Source: Dehalococcoidia bacterium
GTDB taxonomy: Bacteria; Chloroflexota; Dehalococcoidia; Lucifugimonadales; SHYF01
NCBI GenBank assembly: GCA_009692985.1
Contig: SHYF01000052.1
Location: 1-9,636, forward strand
Direction: 5' to 3'
DNA: 9,636 nucleotides
Shown: positions 1-6,228 of the stretch, one piece after another
Layout: each line of letters starts with the position of its first letter
Numbering within the stretch: the stretch's first letter is position 1
Made by a program: the position numbers and the translations under genes
Notes under the pieces: model-generated
What the model saw: only the letters and a program-made list of their open reading frames with translations
What the model was told of the DNA's origin: nothing
Databases searched by the model: none

Positions 1-1267
1 CGTCCTGGGCTGCGGTAGCCGCCCGCGGTTGCACCTTGCCAAACGCGCCAAACAACACGTTGATTGCCGAGCGGTTCATTGCTCTGCACATAAGCATAGC
101 GAGAAGGAACCCAGACGTTCCATCCAGCGACCCTGTGACAATCTGGATCTTGTTCATTAGCACAAAGCCCATTGCCGCATCCGCAAGGCCGCCGTAAGAG
201 TTCAGCAGCGCTATCACCACTGGCATATCCGCCGCTCCGATGGGAATCACCAGCATAAGCCCGAAGACAAATGCCAACCCTATCATCACGTAGAATGGCA
301 ATACGTACACATGTGAAATAGTGAGATAATAAATGAGAATTCCGAGAACCAACGCCAGTATGCCCAGGTTCATTATGTTTTGCCCCTTGTACGTCAACGG
401 GCGCCCTGGCAACAACTCCTGGAGCTTTCCCGCTGCCATCAAGCTTCCCGTGAATGTGAGGCCTCCCACAATCACCTGAAAGCCCAGCGCCGTCATGGTC
501 ACATTGCCCATCTCGTTATGGCGAAGCAAGAACTCGGCAATACCTACCAGGCAGGCTGCCAGTGCCCCTAGCGAGTGCGAAAGTGCGGTTCGTTGCGGCA
601 CTGCTGTCATCGGTATTCGCAGGCCCATCGTTCCTCCAATCACGGAGCCAATAATGAGCCCGAGGACGATCCACTTGTATGTGATAATGGCAGGGTGTAA
701 AAGCGTCCCCACAATGGCTAGCAACATGCCGAACAGAGCCAACCACATTCCCCTGCGAGCGTATCTGGGTGAGCTCAACCCTTTTAGCCCCAGAATGAAC
801 AGGACGGCTGAAACAATGTAGGAGTACCTCAATGCATGTCCGGCTATCTCCCTGGGTGCAGACCCCTCGCTGCCCGATTGCTGCCCAGACCATACGATGA
901 GCGCTACCGCTCCAGCTATAATGACCACCAAGGCCACGACCGCACCGATGCCGAGTTCAAGGCCACGGCGCTGCGCCCGCATGTCACCCTTTGTCCTGAA
1001 CATCCCGAGCATCCTGTCCGTGATGAGAAAGCCACCAACCACGTTTGTGGACGAAGCCGCTACGGCAATGCAGCCCAGGATTGTGCTGGTGGTGCTGTAG
1101 TCGCCTCCAGCCATTACCAGCGAGCCGACCAGCGAAATGCCCGCGATGGCGTTGGTGGCGGACATCAGCGGAGTGTGAAGCAGCGGGGGCACACGGGTGA
1201 TGATGTGATACCCGAGAAACCCGGCCAGTATAAGAATGTATAGCCCGACCTCAAGCTCGGTTGTCAT
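1..1267 (-). CDS. pntB: NAD(P) transhydrogenase, fused alpha membrane part (PntA2) and beta subunit (PntB), partial at 3' end
   Basis: The minus-strand frame starting at the ATG at 1267 stays open for 422 codons to the window edge. Residues 1-100 match the small membrane subunit PntAB (PPLLHTPLMSATNAI, then NVVGGFLITDRMLGMF). Residues about 104-126 form an extra hydrophobic span (IGAVVALVVIIAGAVALIVW). From about residue 147 the protein follows PntB: YSYIVSAVLFILGL, a TM helix with HSLG (His231, probably the proton-pathway His91 of E. coli PntB), TFTGSL, and GAADMPVVIALLNSYGG. The CRAMNRSAINVLFGAFG stretch ends the membrane domain, so the NADP(H)-binding domain III lies outside the window. 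The family couples hydride transfer from NADH to NADP+ with proton flow across the cytoplasmic membrane. The start codon overlaps the pntA1 stop (ATGA), implying translational coupling. The identity is very secure; the single-polypeptide arrangement is seen directly. Confidence 0.93.
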   Translation of the reverse strand, partial: MTTELEVGLYILILAGFLGYHIITRVPPLLHTPLMSATNAIAGISLVGSLVMAGGDYSTTSTILGCIAVAASSTNVVGGFLITDRMLGMFRTKGDMRAQRRGLELGIGAVVALVVIIAGAVALIVWSGQQSGSEGSAPREIAGHALRYSYIVSAVLFILGLKGLSSPRYARRGMWLALFGMLLAIVGTLLHPAIITYKWIVLGLIIGSVIGGTMGLRIPMTAVPQRTALSHSLGALAACLVGIAEFLLRHNEMGNVTMTALGFQVIVGGLTFTGSLMAAGKLQELLPGRPLTYKGQNIMNLGILALVLGILIYYLTISHVYVLPFYVMIGLAFVFGLMLVIPIGAADMPVVIALLNSYGGLADAAMGFVLMNKIQIVTGSLDGTSGFLLAMLMCRAMNRSAINVLFGAFGKVQPRAATAAQD

Positions 1268-2439
1268 CGTGGAGCCTCATTTGCTACGGATAGCCCCAGC
1301 AAACCCCTAACGCGGGGATTGACAACCTCTCCCCCATGAGTGAGCAGGGACTCCCTGAGAATGGCGTCCTCTAAGTTGAGGCGAACTTCCCCTTGCTGTA
1401 CCAGGGTCTGAAGGAAAGCGGTGACGTTCCGGGCATACATCTGGCTGGCGTGGTAATGCACAGTGGATGGAAGGTTGACCGGCCCCATGATAGTGATACC
1501 GTGGGTCTCCACCGTCTCTCCCTGATGGGTCAACTCGCAGTTGCCGCCGCTCTCGGCTGCCAGGTCTACAATGACAGAGCCGGGGCGCATCCCACGTACC
1601 ATCTCCTCGGTGACCAGCAGGGGAGCCTTGCCGCCCGGCACGGCGGCTGTGGTGATAACCACGTCGCTTTCCGCCACCACCCGGGCCATCACCTCTCTCT
1701 GGCGCTTGTAGAACTCCTCGTCCATAGCCCTGGCGTACCCGCCGGCCCCTTCGGCTCCCTGGGTCTCCAGTCCCGTCTCCACGAACTTGGCGCCCAGGCT
1801 TTCCACCTGCTCCTTGACCACTGGCCGCACGTCGAATGCCTGCACGACTGCACCCAAGCGGCGGGCAGTGGCAATGGCCTGAAGCCCAGCTACACCTGCT
1901 CCCACCACAAATACCCTGGCAGGAGTGATGGTCCCCGCAGCGGTAATCATCATGGGGAATAGCCTTGGCAGAGCCGCCGCTGCTAGAATAACGGCCTTGT
2001 AGCCGGACACCGTTGCCATGGCGGTTAGAGCGTCCATGGGCTGGGCGCGGCTGATTCGCGGGAGAAGCTCCAGCGCAAAGGCGGTGACGCCCTTTTCCGC
2101 CAGCTTTCGTGCCGACTGAGGATCCCCCAGGGGATTGAGCAGCCCCACTATCACCTGCCCGGTTCGGAGAGTCTCCGCCTGGGAATGGCCAGCTTCAGGG
2201 GCGGCAAAAGGCCCATGCACCAAGGCTACTATGTTGGCCTTTGAAAAAAGGTAGTGACGGGTCTGGGCGATGCGTGCGCCCTGCTCCAGGTAGGCGGCAT
2301 CGGGGAAGCCAGCCCTCTCGCCCGCGCCCGCCTCAACATGGACATCCAGCCCCGCTTTAGTCAGAGCAGCCACTACCGCAGGCACCAGGGCAACTCGCCG
2401 TTCCCCAGGGTAGCTTTCTACTGGCACGCCAAGGATCAT
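1264..2439 (-). CDS. pntAA: NAD(P) transhydrogenase alpha subunit part 1 (soluble NAD(H)-binding domain)
   Basis: The 391-residue protein belongs to the AlaDH/PNT family and forms domain I of proton-translocating transhydrogenase, which binds NAD(H) on the cytoplasmic face. The N-terminus has PVESYPGERRVALVP. The signature RISRAQPMD (128-136) keeps the Arg, Gln and Asp that contact the nicotinamide in Rhodospirillum rubrum domain I (known from that family). The Rossmann motif GAGVAG is at 180-185, followed by AFDVRPVVKEQVESLGAKF. ITTAAVPGGKAPLLVT (262-277) and VIVDLAAESGGNCE are also standard. The ATG at 2439 was chosen because AGAGGT lies five bases upstream and the protein then begins like its relatives. 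A GTG at 2511 would add 24 residues that match nothing. The protein ends before any membrane segment, so this is the split (three-part style) alpha subunit; the membrane part is in the overlapping downstream gene. Confidence 0.95.
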   Translation of the reverse strand: MILGVPVESYPGERRVALVPAVVAALTKAGLDVHVEAGAGERAGFPDAAYLEQGARIAQTRHYLFSKANIVALVHGPFAAPEAGHSQAETLRTGQVIVGLLNPLGDPQSARKLAEKGVTAFALELLPRISRAQPMDALTAMATVSGYKAVILAAAALPRLFPMMITAAGTITPARVFVVGAGVAGLQAIATARRLGAVVQAFDVRPVVKEQVESLGAKFVETGLETQGAEGAGGYARAMDEEFYKRQREVMARVVAESDVVITTAAVPGGKAPLLVTEEMVRGMRPGSVIVDLAAESGGNCELTHQGETVETHGITIMGPVNLPSTVHYHASQMYARNVTAFLQTLVQQGEVRLNLEDAILRESLLTHGGEVVNPRVRGLLGLSVANEAPR

Positions 2440-2735
2440 TGGGACCTCTTTTGAACGTTTAGCAGAGTAAGCGACGAAGGAGGATTCTACATCCGTTTGG
2501 CCTTGCTGCACATTCTGTTTTAAGTATCTATCTTATTTCATCACCAAGACACATAACGAGGCAGTCAACCTCCGCTGTTTCTTTTTCGGGGCTTTGGTGG
2601 TGTCCTTCCATCCAAACAACACATGCGTCGGGAGGGTGGGTGGCAATGTAGACACCTGCCTTTTGGAGTACCTTTTGGGCGGGGCTTGCAGGATGGAACA
2701 ATCACAAAGCGGTGGTCTGCACTTTGGCCTGTGTT

Positions 2736-2754
2736 CACCTGCTGCAAGCAGGTG
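2736..2754. promoter_or_regulatory. Perfect 8+8 base palindrome, possible operator
   Basis: CACCTGCT and AGCAGGTG are perfect inverted copies separated by GCA. The centre lies about 65 bases upstream of the transcription start predicted from the promoter at 2775-2803, a usual place for an activator site. It is not followed by a T-run, so a terminator is unlikely. The function as a protein-binding site is inferred. Confidence 0.4.
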
Positions 2755-2774
2755 CTGACCGGCTTTCACTGTCA

Positions 2775-2803
2775 TTGACGCCATGCTAACACACCCATAC
2801 AAT
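2775..2803 (+). promoter_or_regulatory. Sigma70-like promoter for the oxidoreductase gene
   Basis: TTGACG (five of six matches to the -35 consensus) is followed by a 17-base spacer and TACAAT (five of six matches to the -10). The leader to the ATG at 2853 would be about 40 bases and contains AGAGGTG close to the start codon. Confidence 0.6.
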
Positions 2804-2820
2804 CAACCAATCAATCAATC
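2801..2820. repeat. Short degenerate AATC tetranucleotide repeat
   Basis: The order is AATC, AACC, AATC, AATC, AATC, five units with one substitution, placed just after the -10 box in the predicted leader. It is short and may be chance. Confidence 0.5.
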
Positions 2821-2852
2821 TTCGTAGCCAGAAGAAAATTAGAGGTGTCCGG

Positions 2853-3792
2853 ATGAAAGCGGCGTATATTGAGGGGTTCGGGGTTGAAGAGAGTTTCATA
2901 TATGGGGACAGGCCAGACCCAACGGTAGGCCCCAGGCAGGTGCTGATTAGGATTAAGGCAACTGGTATTAACAGGAAAGACCTAATGACCCGCGAAGGCG
3001 CGGGCGGTGGCGTAATCCATTCGTTTCCATTTGTCGATGGTTTGGAGGTGTCAGGCCTCATTGAAGTTGTTGGCCCGGGGGTAACGGATCGCCGGGTCGG
3101 TCAGCGAGTGGTGGCGACGCTGCCATACGGCGGCTATGCCGAGCTGGTGGCGGCCAACCGCGCAGGCACCGTCCCGCTCCCTGATAGCCTTCCTTACCGC
3201 CTGGTTCGGCCTGGTCAAGATGGCTCGCATTGAGGCTGCGGATACAGTTCTGGTCCAATCGGCGGGCAGCGGCGTTGGAATGGCGGGTATTCAGATAGCC
3301 AAATACTTTAAGACCAGGGTTATCACCACCGCAGGATCGGACGAAAAGGTGGCCCGGGCCAGGGAGCTGGGAGCGGACGTGGCCATCAACTACCAGAAGC
3401 AGGACTTCCTACCTGAGGTGATGCGTTGTACTGCCGGCAAGGGAGTAGCGGTAGTGCTGGAGACCGTAGGCGGCGACGTGCTCACCAAAAGCATCCAGGC
3501 CCTTGCGCCTATGGGCCGGCTTATAACTGTGGGAAACAGCAGCCGCAGCTCCGTTGCGCCTGACATGGACCTAGTGCGTCGCAAGAACGCCATCTTCGCT
3601 CGCTTCAGCCTGGGAACCCAGATGTCCTCCTATGGCGGCGTCATGGCGGAGCTGGCCAAGATCATGGAACTGTGTGGCCAGGACAAGCTGAGGACGGTGG
3701 TGGACAAGGTGTTTCCCATGAGCCAGGTCTCGGAGGCGCACCGTTACGTGGCGGAGCGGCGCAACTTTGGGAAGGTGATCCTGATACCCTAG
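2853..3792 (+). pseudogene. Quinone oxidoreductase (zinc-independent MDR family), frameshifted by a small deletion
   Basis: Two frames together make one medium-chain dehydrogenase/reductase. The first (2853-3233) begins MKAAYIEGFG, continues with GPRQVLIRIKATGINRKDLM (catalytic-domain fold) and reaches GTVPLPDSL. It then turns to unrelated sequence and a stop. The other frame, shifted by one base, resumes at IAFLTAWFGLVKMARI and carries the nucleotide-binding part: DTVLVQSAGSGVGMAGIQIAK, AGSDEKVARARELGADVAINY, VLETVGGD, GRLITVGNSS, to RNFGKVILIP and TAG at 3790. Relatives have about ten residues (of the type SFEEAAALP) between these parts, so some 28-32 bases, not a multiple of three, appear lost near 3184-3191. 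The family uses NADPH to reduce quinones or enones. AGAGGTG precedes the ATG and a promoter lies upstream. The gene is either truly inactive or contains a sequence or assembly error. Confidence 0.85.
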
Positions 3793-3835
3793 CACTTCCC
3801 TCCATGAATCCGCGCAGCCACGCCACATTTCAAGT

Positions 3836-3896
3836 CCCGCTCATGTGGTTCGATCCTTCGGCTAGCTCAGGATAAACTGAGTTCACAATGAGCGGG
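3836..3896. repeat. Repeat family A, copy 1 (small element with inverted ends)
   Basis: The bases at 3837-3881 are identical to 4540-4584 (45 of 45). In this copy the outer ends CCCGCTCAT (3836-3844) and ATGAGCGGG (3888-3896) are perfect inverted repeats. Inside, CTCAG-GATAAA-CTGAG forms a small hairpin. It lies between the broken oxidoreductase gene and the transporter gene. The palindromic form and intergenic location suggest a REP- or MITE-like dispersed element; that class is inferred. Confidence 0.8.
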
Positions 3897-3978
3897 AGGA
3901 AGATAGCGGCGAGCTTTTTCGCGAGTGGGCACTAGTATGGTGTATCCTACCGTCACCAAGAAACACAGGAGACCACGC

Positions 3979-4422
3979 ATGAACCTCTCGGTAGTAGCAA
4001 TGGCAATTACGGCCACAGCCGTCGGCACAGGCATCGCCTTGCAGGCGGCTGTAAACACATCCCTGGCCCGTCGAATAGGCACCCTGGAAGCAACGTTGGT
4101 ATCTGTGACTGTTACGTGGCTCATCTTGGCGACACTTCTACTCGTGGGGCTGCGCCGCGGCAGCCTTGGTCAGGTGCTATCGGTACCGCCCTATCTCCTC
4201 ATAGGTGGCTTCCTTGGGGCGGCTATTCTAATCGCGGCCGTCACCTTTGCCCCGCGGCTTGGGACAGGAGGCCTCATCGCCGCTTTCGTGGTGGGGCAGC
4301 TTATCGGTGCGCTGCTCCTGGACCATTTCGGGGCCGTTGGCCTGCGCCATATACCAATTACGCCCGTTCGCCTGGCAGGCGCTGCGCTGCTCCTGGTGGG
4401 GATGCGCTTGGTAATCCGGTGA
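3979..4422 (+). CDS. YdcZ/DUF606 family membrane transporter (DMT superfamily)
   Basis: The 147-residue, strongly hydrophobic protein has about four to five membrane spans, as expected for the DUF606 (YdcZ) branch of the drug/metabolite transporter superfamily, which is usually about 150 residues. The hallmarks are GIALQAAVNTSLARRIG (18-34), YLLIGGFLGAAILIAAVTFAPRLG (about 72-95) and GQLIGALLLDHFG (106-118), with a final span after RLAGAALLLVG. These half-size transporters are thought to act as dimers in the cytoplasmic membrane; the substrate is unknown here. The start at 3979 was preferred because AGGAG lies seven bases upstream; an in-frame ATG at 3925 would add 18 polar residues. The gene stands alone between two identical copies of repeat A and no clear promoter was found. 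Confidence 0.85.
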   Translation: MNLSVVAMAITATAVGTGIALQAAVNTSLARRIGTLEATLVSVTVTWLILATLLLVGLRRGSLGQVLSVPPYLLIGGFLGAAILIAAVTFAPRLGTGGLIAAFVVGQLIGALLLDHFGAVGLRHIPITPVRLAGAALLLVGMRLVIR

Positions 4423-4539
4423 GAGGATTGGACTCGAAGCGCATCACTCAAACTCTGCTGCGACGGGCAGAAAGCACGGAGGTGGTCCCCAAAACACCCC
4501 TACTCGATGGGGTGGCAGGAACACACCACGTCGAGGGGT

Positions 4540-4617
4540 CCGCTCATGTGGTTCGATCCTTCGGCTAGCTCAGGATAAACTGAGCTTACCATACCGCTCG
4601 CCCTGAGCCTGTCGAAG
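4540..4617. repeat. Repeat family A, copy 2 (longer form with right arm)
   Basis: The first 45 bases (4540-4584) are identical to copy 1. This copy continues into a right arm that folds back: CTTCG and GCTCAGG (4559-4574) pair with CCTGAGC and CGAAG (4602-4617), leaving a four-base internal loop on each side. The right arm reads, on the other strand, CTTCGACAGGCTCAGG, a sequence style I associate with dispersed bacterial intergenic repeats. Copy 1 and copy 2 lie in the same orientation on the two sides of the transporter gene. Confidence 0.8.
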
Positions 4618-4640
4618 AGCCTTGTCCCAAAAGTCAGGAA

Positions 4641-4760
4641 GGTGCAGGGAACATCGGTTCCCGCTGGGGGTCTGGGGGTATCCCCCAGATTCAAAACTCC
4701 CCCTTCCTGGCTAGGAAGGAGGTCAGGGGGATGGTCGAAGGAGTTTTTCATCACCATGCC
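4641..4760. repeat. Repeat family B, copy 1 (three successive hairpins)
   Basis: Hairpin 1 is GGGAAC-ATCG-GTTCCC (4647-4662). Hairpin 2 is TCTGGGGG-TAT-CCCCCAGA (4671-4689), perfect. Hairpin 3 has CCTTCCT and AGGAAGG around GGCT, extending past a mismatch (4699-4722). A conserved tail around GGTCGAAGGAGTTTTTC follows. From 4671 to 4759 it aligns without gaps to 8052-8140 with about 73 percent identity by hand count. It lies upstream of the promoter at 4779. Confidence 0.8.
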
Positions 4761-4778
4761 AGCGAACTCATGCAGCCA

Positions 4779-4806
4779 TTGCCTACCTTCCCAAACGAGG
4801 TATGAT
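4779..4806 (+). promoter_or_regulatory. Sigma70-like promoter for the cobalamin-binding gene
   Basis: TTGCCT (four of six) and TATGAT (five of six) are separated by 16 bases. The predicted start of transcription is about 20 bases before the ATG at 4836. The spacing is one base shorter than ideal, so confidence is moderate. Confidence 0.45.
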
Positions 4807-4835
4807 AGAGAAAGTTACCCCTTGGAGTAGTACCC

Positions 4836-5264
4836 ATGACGCAACGCAACATTATACGAGTCCTGGTAGCCAAGCCTGGCCTGGACGGCCACGACCGGGG
4901 AGCCAAGGTCATCGCCCGGGCCCTGCGTGATGCGGGTATGGAGGTCATCTACACGGGCATCCGCCAGACGCCGCAAATGATTGTGGAGGCGGCGCTGCAA
5001 GAGGACGTGGACGTTGTGGGCCTCAGCATCCTGTCGGGTGCACACCTGGAGCTGTTCCCGCAGATTATGAACGGCCTGAAAGAGCAAGGGATGGATAATG
5101 TCATCGTGGTGGCTGGAGGCACCATTCCTGATGAGGACAGGGAGGCGCTGACAGCCATGGGTGTCCAGGGAATCTTTGGCCCTGGGGCCTCTACCAAGCA
5201 GATTGGCGTGTTTATCCGCGAAGCTGTGGAGAAGCAGCGACATGCAACTCCCAGGCAAGAGTGA
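4836..5264 (+). CDS. Cobalamin-binding subunit of methylmalonyl-CoA mutase type
   Basis: The 142-residue protein is a single B12-binding Rossmann-like domain, the small or C-terminal part of acyl-CoA mutases. It begins [28 protein letters not shown], in which D17-x-H19-x-x-G22 is the base-off/His-on motif whose His coordinates cobalt. SILSGAH (64-70) and VVAGGTIP (91-98) line the nucleotide tail of the cofactor, and the end [20 protein letters not shown] is typical. In the family it joins the catalytic TIM-barrel subunit to interconvert (R)-methylmalonyl-CoA and succinyl-CoA, or related acyl-CoA pairs. The large subunit is not in the window, so the exact substrate cannot be assigned. A GGAG element lies eight bases before the ATG. 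The protein has the usual length for a stand-alone subunit. Confidence 0.93.
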   Translation: MTQRNIIRVLVAKPGLDGHDRGAKVIARALRDAGMEVIYTGIRQTPQMIVEAALQEDVDVVGLSILSGAHLELFPQIMNGLKEQGMDNVIVVAGGTIPDEDREALTAMGVQGIFGPGASTKQIGVFIREAVEKQRHATPRQE

Positions 5265-5300
5265 AGGCCGGCATGTCGCCCTAAGGGGGTGACCCAGGCC

Positions 5301-5329
5301 TTGACATGGCATGCCATCGCTCCTATAGT
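5301..5329 (+). promoter_or_regulatory. Strong sigma70-like promoter of the yceD-rpmF-fabD-nusB-acpP operon
   Basis: A perfect TTGACA is followed by exactly 17 bases and TATAGT (five of six). It is the best promoter in the window. It lies inside the longest open frame of yceD, which argues that translation begins downstream, at 5376 or 5379, after a leader of about 40 bases. Confidence 0.75.
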
Positions 5330-5378
5330 ATTATCGTTTGTAGAGGTCGTGAGGTCGGCTGTCTACACGTTGTCAATG

Positions 5379-5894
5379 ATGCAATTCAACGTTGCCCACC
5401 TTCTCAAAGGAACGATGGGCACAAGTCAACTCGTTACCCTGGATGCCGCGTTTGCGCCTCTGGACGAGACGGGAACCAGCCAAGTGCATGGGCAGATACA
5501 ACTCATGCATGTTACTGGTGGCATCTGGGTAAGCGGATTGCTGGATTCTAACGCTGTCTGCACGTGCAGCCGTTGTCTAAAGGGGTTTTCACTGACGTTG
5601 CAACTCCAATTAGATGAGATATATCTGCCTGCGATGGACATCATCACGGGTGCTACTTCACCCTTGCCAGAGGATACAGATCCCAGCTTCATTATTGACG
5701 ACCACCACACCCTGGACCTCACGGAGGCCGTGCGGCAGTCCGCAATCGTGGCACTACCTATGAAACCTCTGTGCCGGCCCGACTGCGCTGGCCTATGCCC
5801 GGAGTGTGGGTCCGATCGCAACCAAGTCCGGTGCACCTGCCAAAGCAGCACGAGAGACCCACGGTGGGAATCCATCACTAGGCTATTATCCTGA
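5379..5894 (+). CDS. yceD: YceD/DUF177 family protein
   Basis: The 171-residue protein starts MQFNVAHLLKGTMGTSQ, like other DUF177 proteins, and has the family's cysteine-rich layout. CTCSRC lies at 61-66, then an acidic middle (EDTDPSFIIDDHHTLDLTEAVRQ, about 98-120), then PLCRPDCAGLCPECG (130-144) and CTCQ (152-155), ending DPRWESITRLLS. The cysteine pairs probably bind zinc (inference). In E. coli and plants YceD relatives are needed for normal 23S rRNA accumulation and are usually encoded next to rpmF, as here. The ATG pair at 5376/5379 was chosen by family similarity and because the promoter at 5301-5329 excludes earlier starts. There is no strong ribosome binding site directly upstream. 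The gap to rpmF is 23 bases. Confidence 0.88.
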   Translation: MQFNVAHLLKGTMGTSQLVTLDAAFAPLDETGTSQVHGQIQLMHVTGGIWVSGLLDSNAVCTCSRCLKGFSLTLQLQLDEIYLPAMDIITGATSPLPEDTDPSFIIDDHHTLDLTEAVRQSAIVALPMKPLCRPDCAGLCPECGSDRNQVRCTCQSSTRDPRWESITRLLS

Positions 5895-5917
5895 AAGGCG
5901 TACCTTTGGAGTAACCC

Positions 5918-6121
5918 ATGCCACCACTGCCCAAAAAGAAGCGTACCCAGGGGAAACAAGGAAGGCGGCGAAGCCATTTCCAGCTTCAACCCGTCACCCT
6001 CTCCGTATGTCCCCATTGCCGGATCCCCAGGCCGTCTCACCGCGTATGTCCCAGCTGCGGCTACTACGCAGGGCGCGAGGTCATTGTTATGGGTCGCGAG
6101 GAACAGCAATCAGCAACCTAG
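5918..6121 (+). CDS. rpmF: 50S ribosomal protein L32
   Basis: The 67-residue basic protein opens PPLPKKKRTQGKQGRRRSH. It has a zinc-ribbon layout, CPHC (31-34) and CPSC (44-47), followed by the L32 signature GYYAGREVI (48-56). L32 sits in the large ribosomal subunit. All four cysteines are kept, so this is the zinc-binding form. GGAG lies six bases before the ATG. The C-terminus carries about ten residues beyond GREVI (VMGREEQQSAT), a modest extension. The neighbouring yceD upstream is the usual partner. A 107-base gap follows before fabD, where plsX would be found in many bacteria; no frame there looks like a gene. Confidence 0.93.
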   Translation: MPPLPKKKRTQGKQGRRRSHFQLQPVTLSVCPHCRIPRPSHRVCPSCGYYAGREVIVMGREEQQSAT

Positions 6122-6228
6122 GTATGGCAGGCGTTGTCCATATCTCTACCCGTAGCGCCGCCAGCACCATTCTAATGAGCGCACTGGCGAGTTCGATCTG
6201 AATTATTGTTCTTCATTAGGAGTGTGTA

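Larger units (their letters stand above)
2440..2852. other. Divergent intergenic region without a convincing gene
   Basis: This 413-base stretch separates the minus-strand transhydrogenase genes from the plus-strand oxidoreductase. A minus-strand frame of 89 codons runs through it, but its product (rich in Pro, Lys and Arg) resembles no family I know and has no clear ribosome binding site. What can be supported is a palindrome at 2736-2754, a sigma70-like promoter at 2775-2803, a run of AATC-like tetranucleotides at 2801-2820, and the ribosome binding site AGAGGTG just before 2853. I found no equally good promoter for pntAA on the minus strand. Confidence 0.6.
4423..4835. other. Intergenic region packed with hairpins and repeats
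   Basis: No gene is supported in these 413 bases. From left to right they hold a long imperfect hairpin (about 4494-4539, arms beginning ACCCCT and ending AGGGGT), repeat A copy 2, the three-hairpin repeat B copy 1, and a promoter at 4779-4806 for the cobalamin-binding gene. The frames open on either strand have no recognisable protein features and cross the repeats. Confidence 0.7.

Noticed and set aside
495..1243. Plus- and minus-strand frames of 60-135 codons inside 380-1243
   Set aside because: They are out of frame with the clear transhydrogenase reading frame, which runs unbroken on the minus strand across the whole region.
2440..2511. Upstream GTG start extending PntAA by 24 residues
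   Set aside because: The ATG at 2439 has a good AGAGGT site and gives the normal N-terminus; the extension matches nothing in the family.
2533..2802. Minus-strand frame of 89 codons in the divergent intergenic region
   Set aside because: It covers the palindrome and promoter, has no clear ribosome binding site and its Pro/Lys/Arg-rich product resembles no known family.
4116..4568. Plus-strand frame of 150 codons overlapping the transporter
   Set aside because: It is the shifted frame of the YdcZ-type gene; its product is rich in Arg and Pro and has no membrane or domain features, and it runs into repeat A.
5273..5292. Possible terminator after the cobalamin-binding gene (GTCGCCC paired with GGGTGAC)
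   Set aside because: The stem includes a G-T pair and has no T-run after it, so a terminator cannot be supported.
5289..5378. Longer yceD beginning at 5289
   Set aside because: The best promoter of the window lies inside this part, and family similarity starts at MQFNVAHLLK.
5806..6201. Plus-strand frame over the end of yceD and all of rpmF
   Set aside because: It is out of frame with two well-recognised genes and has no family features.
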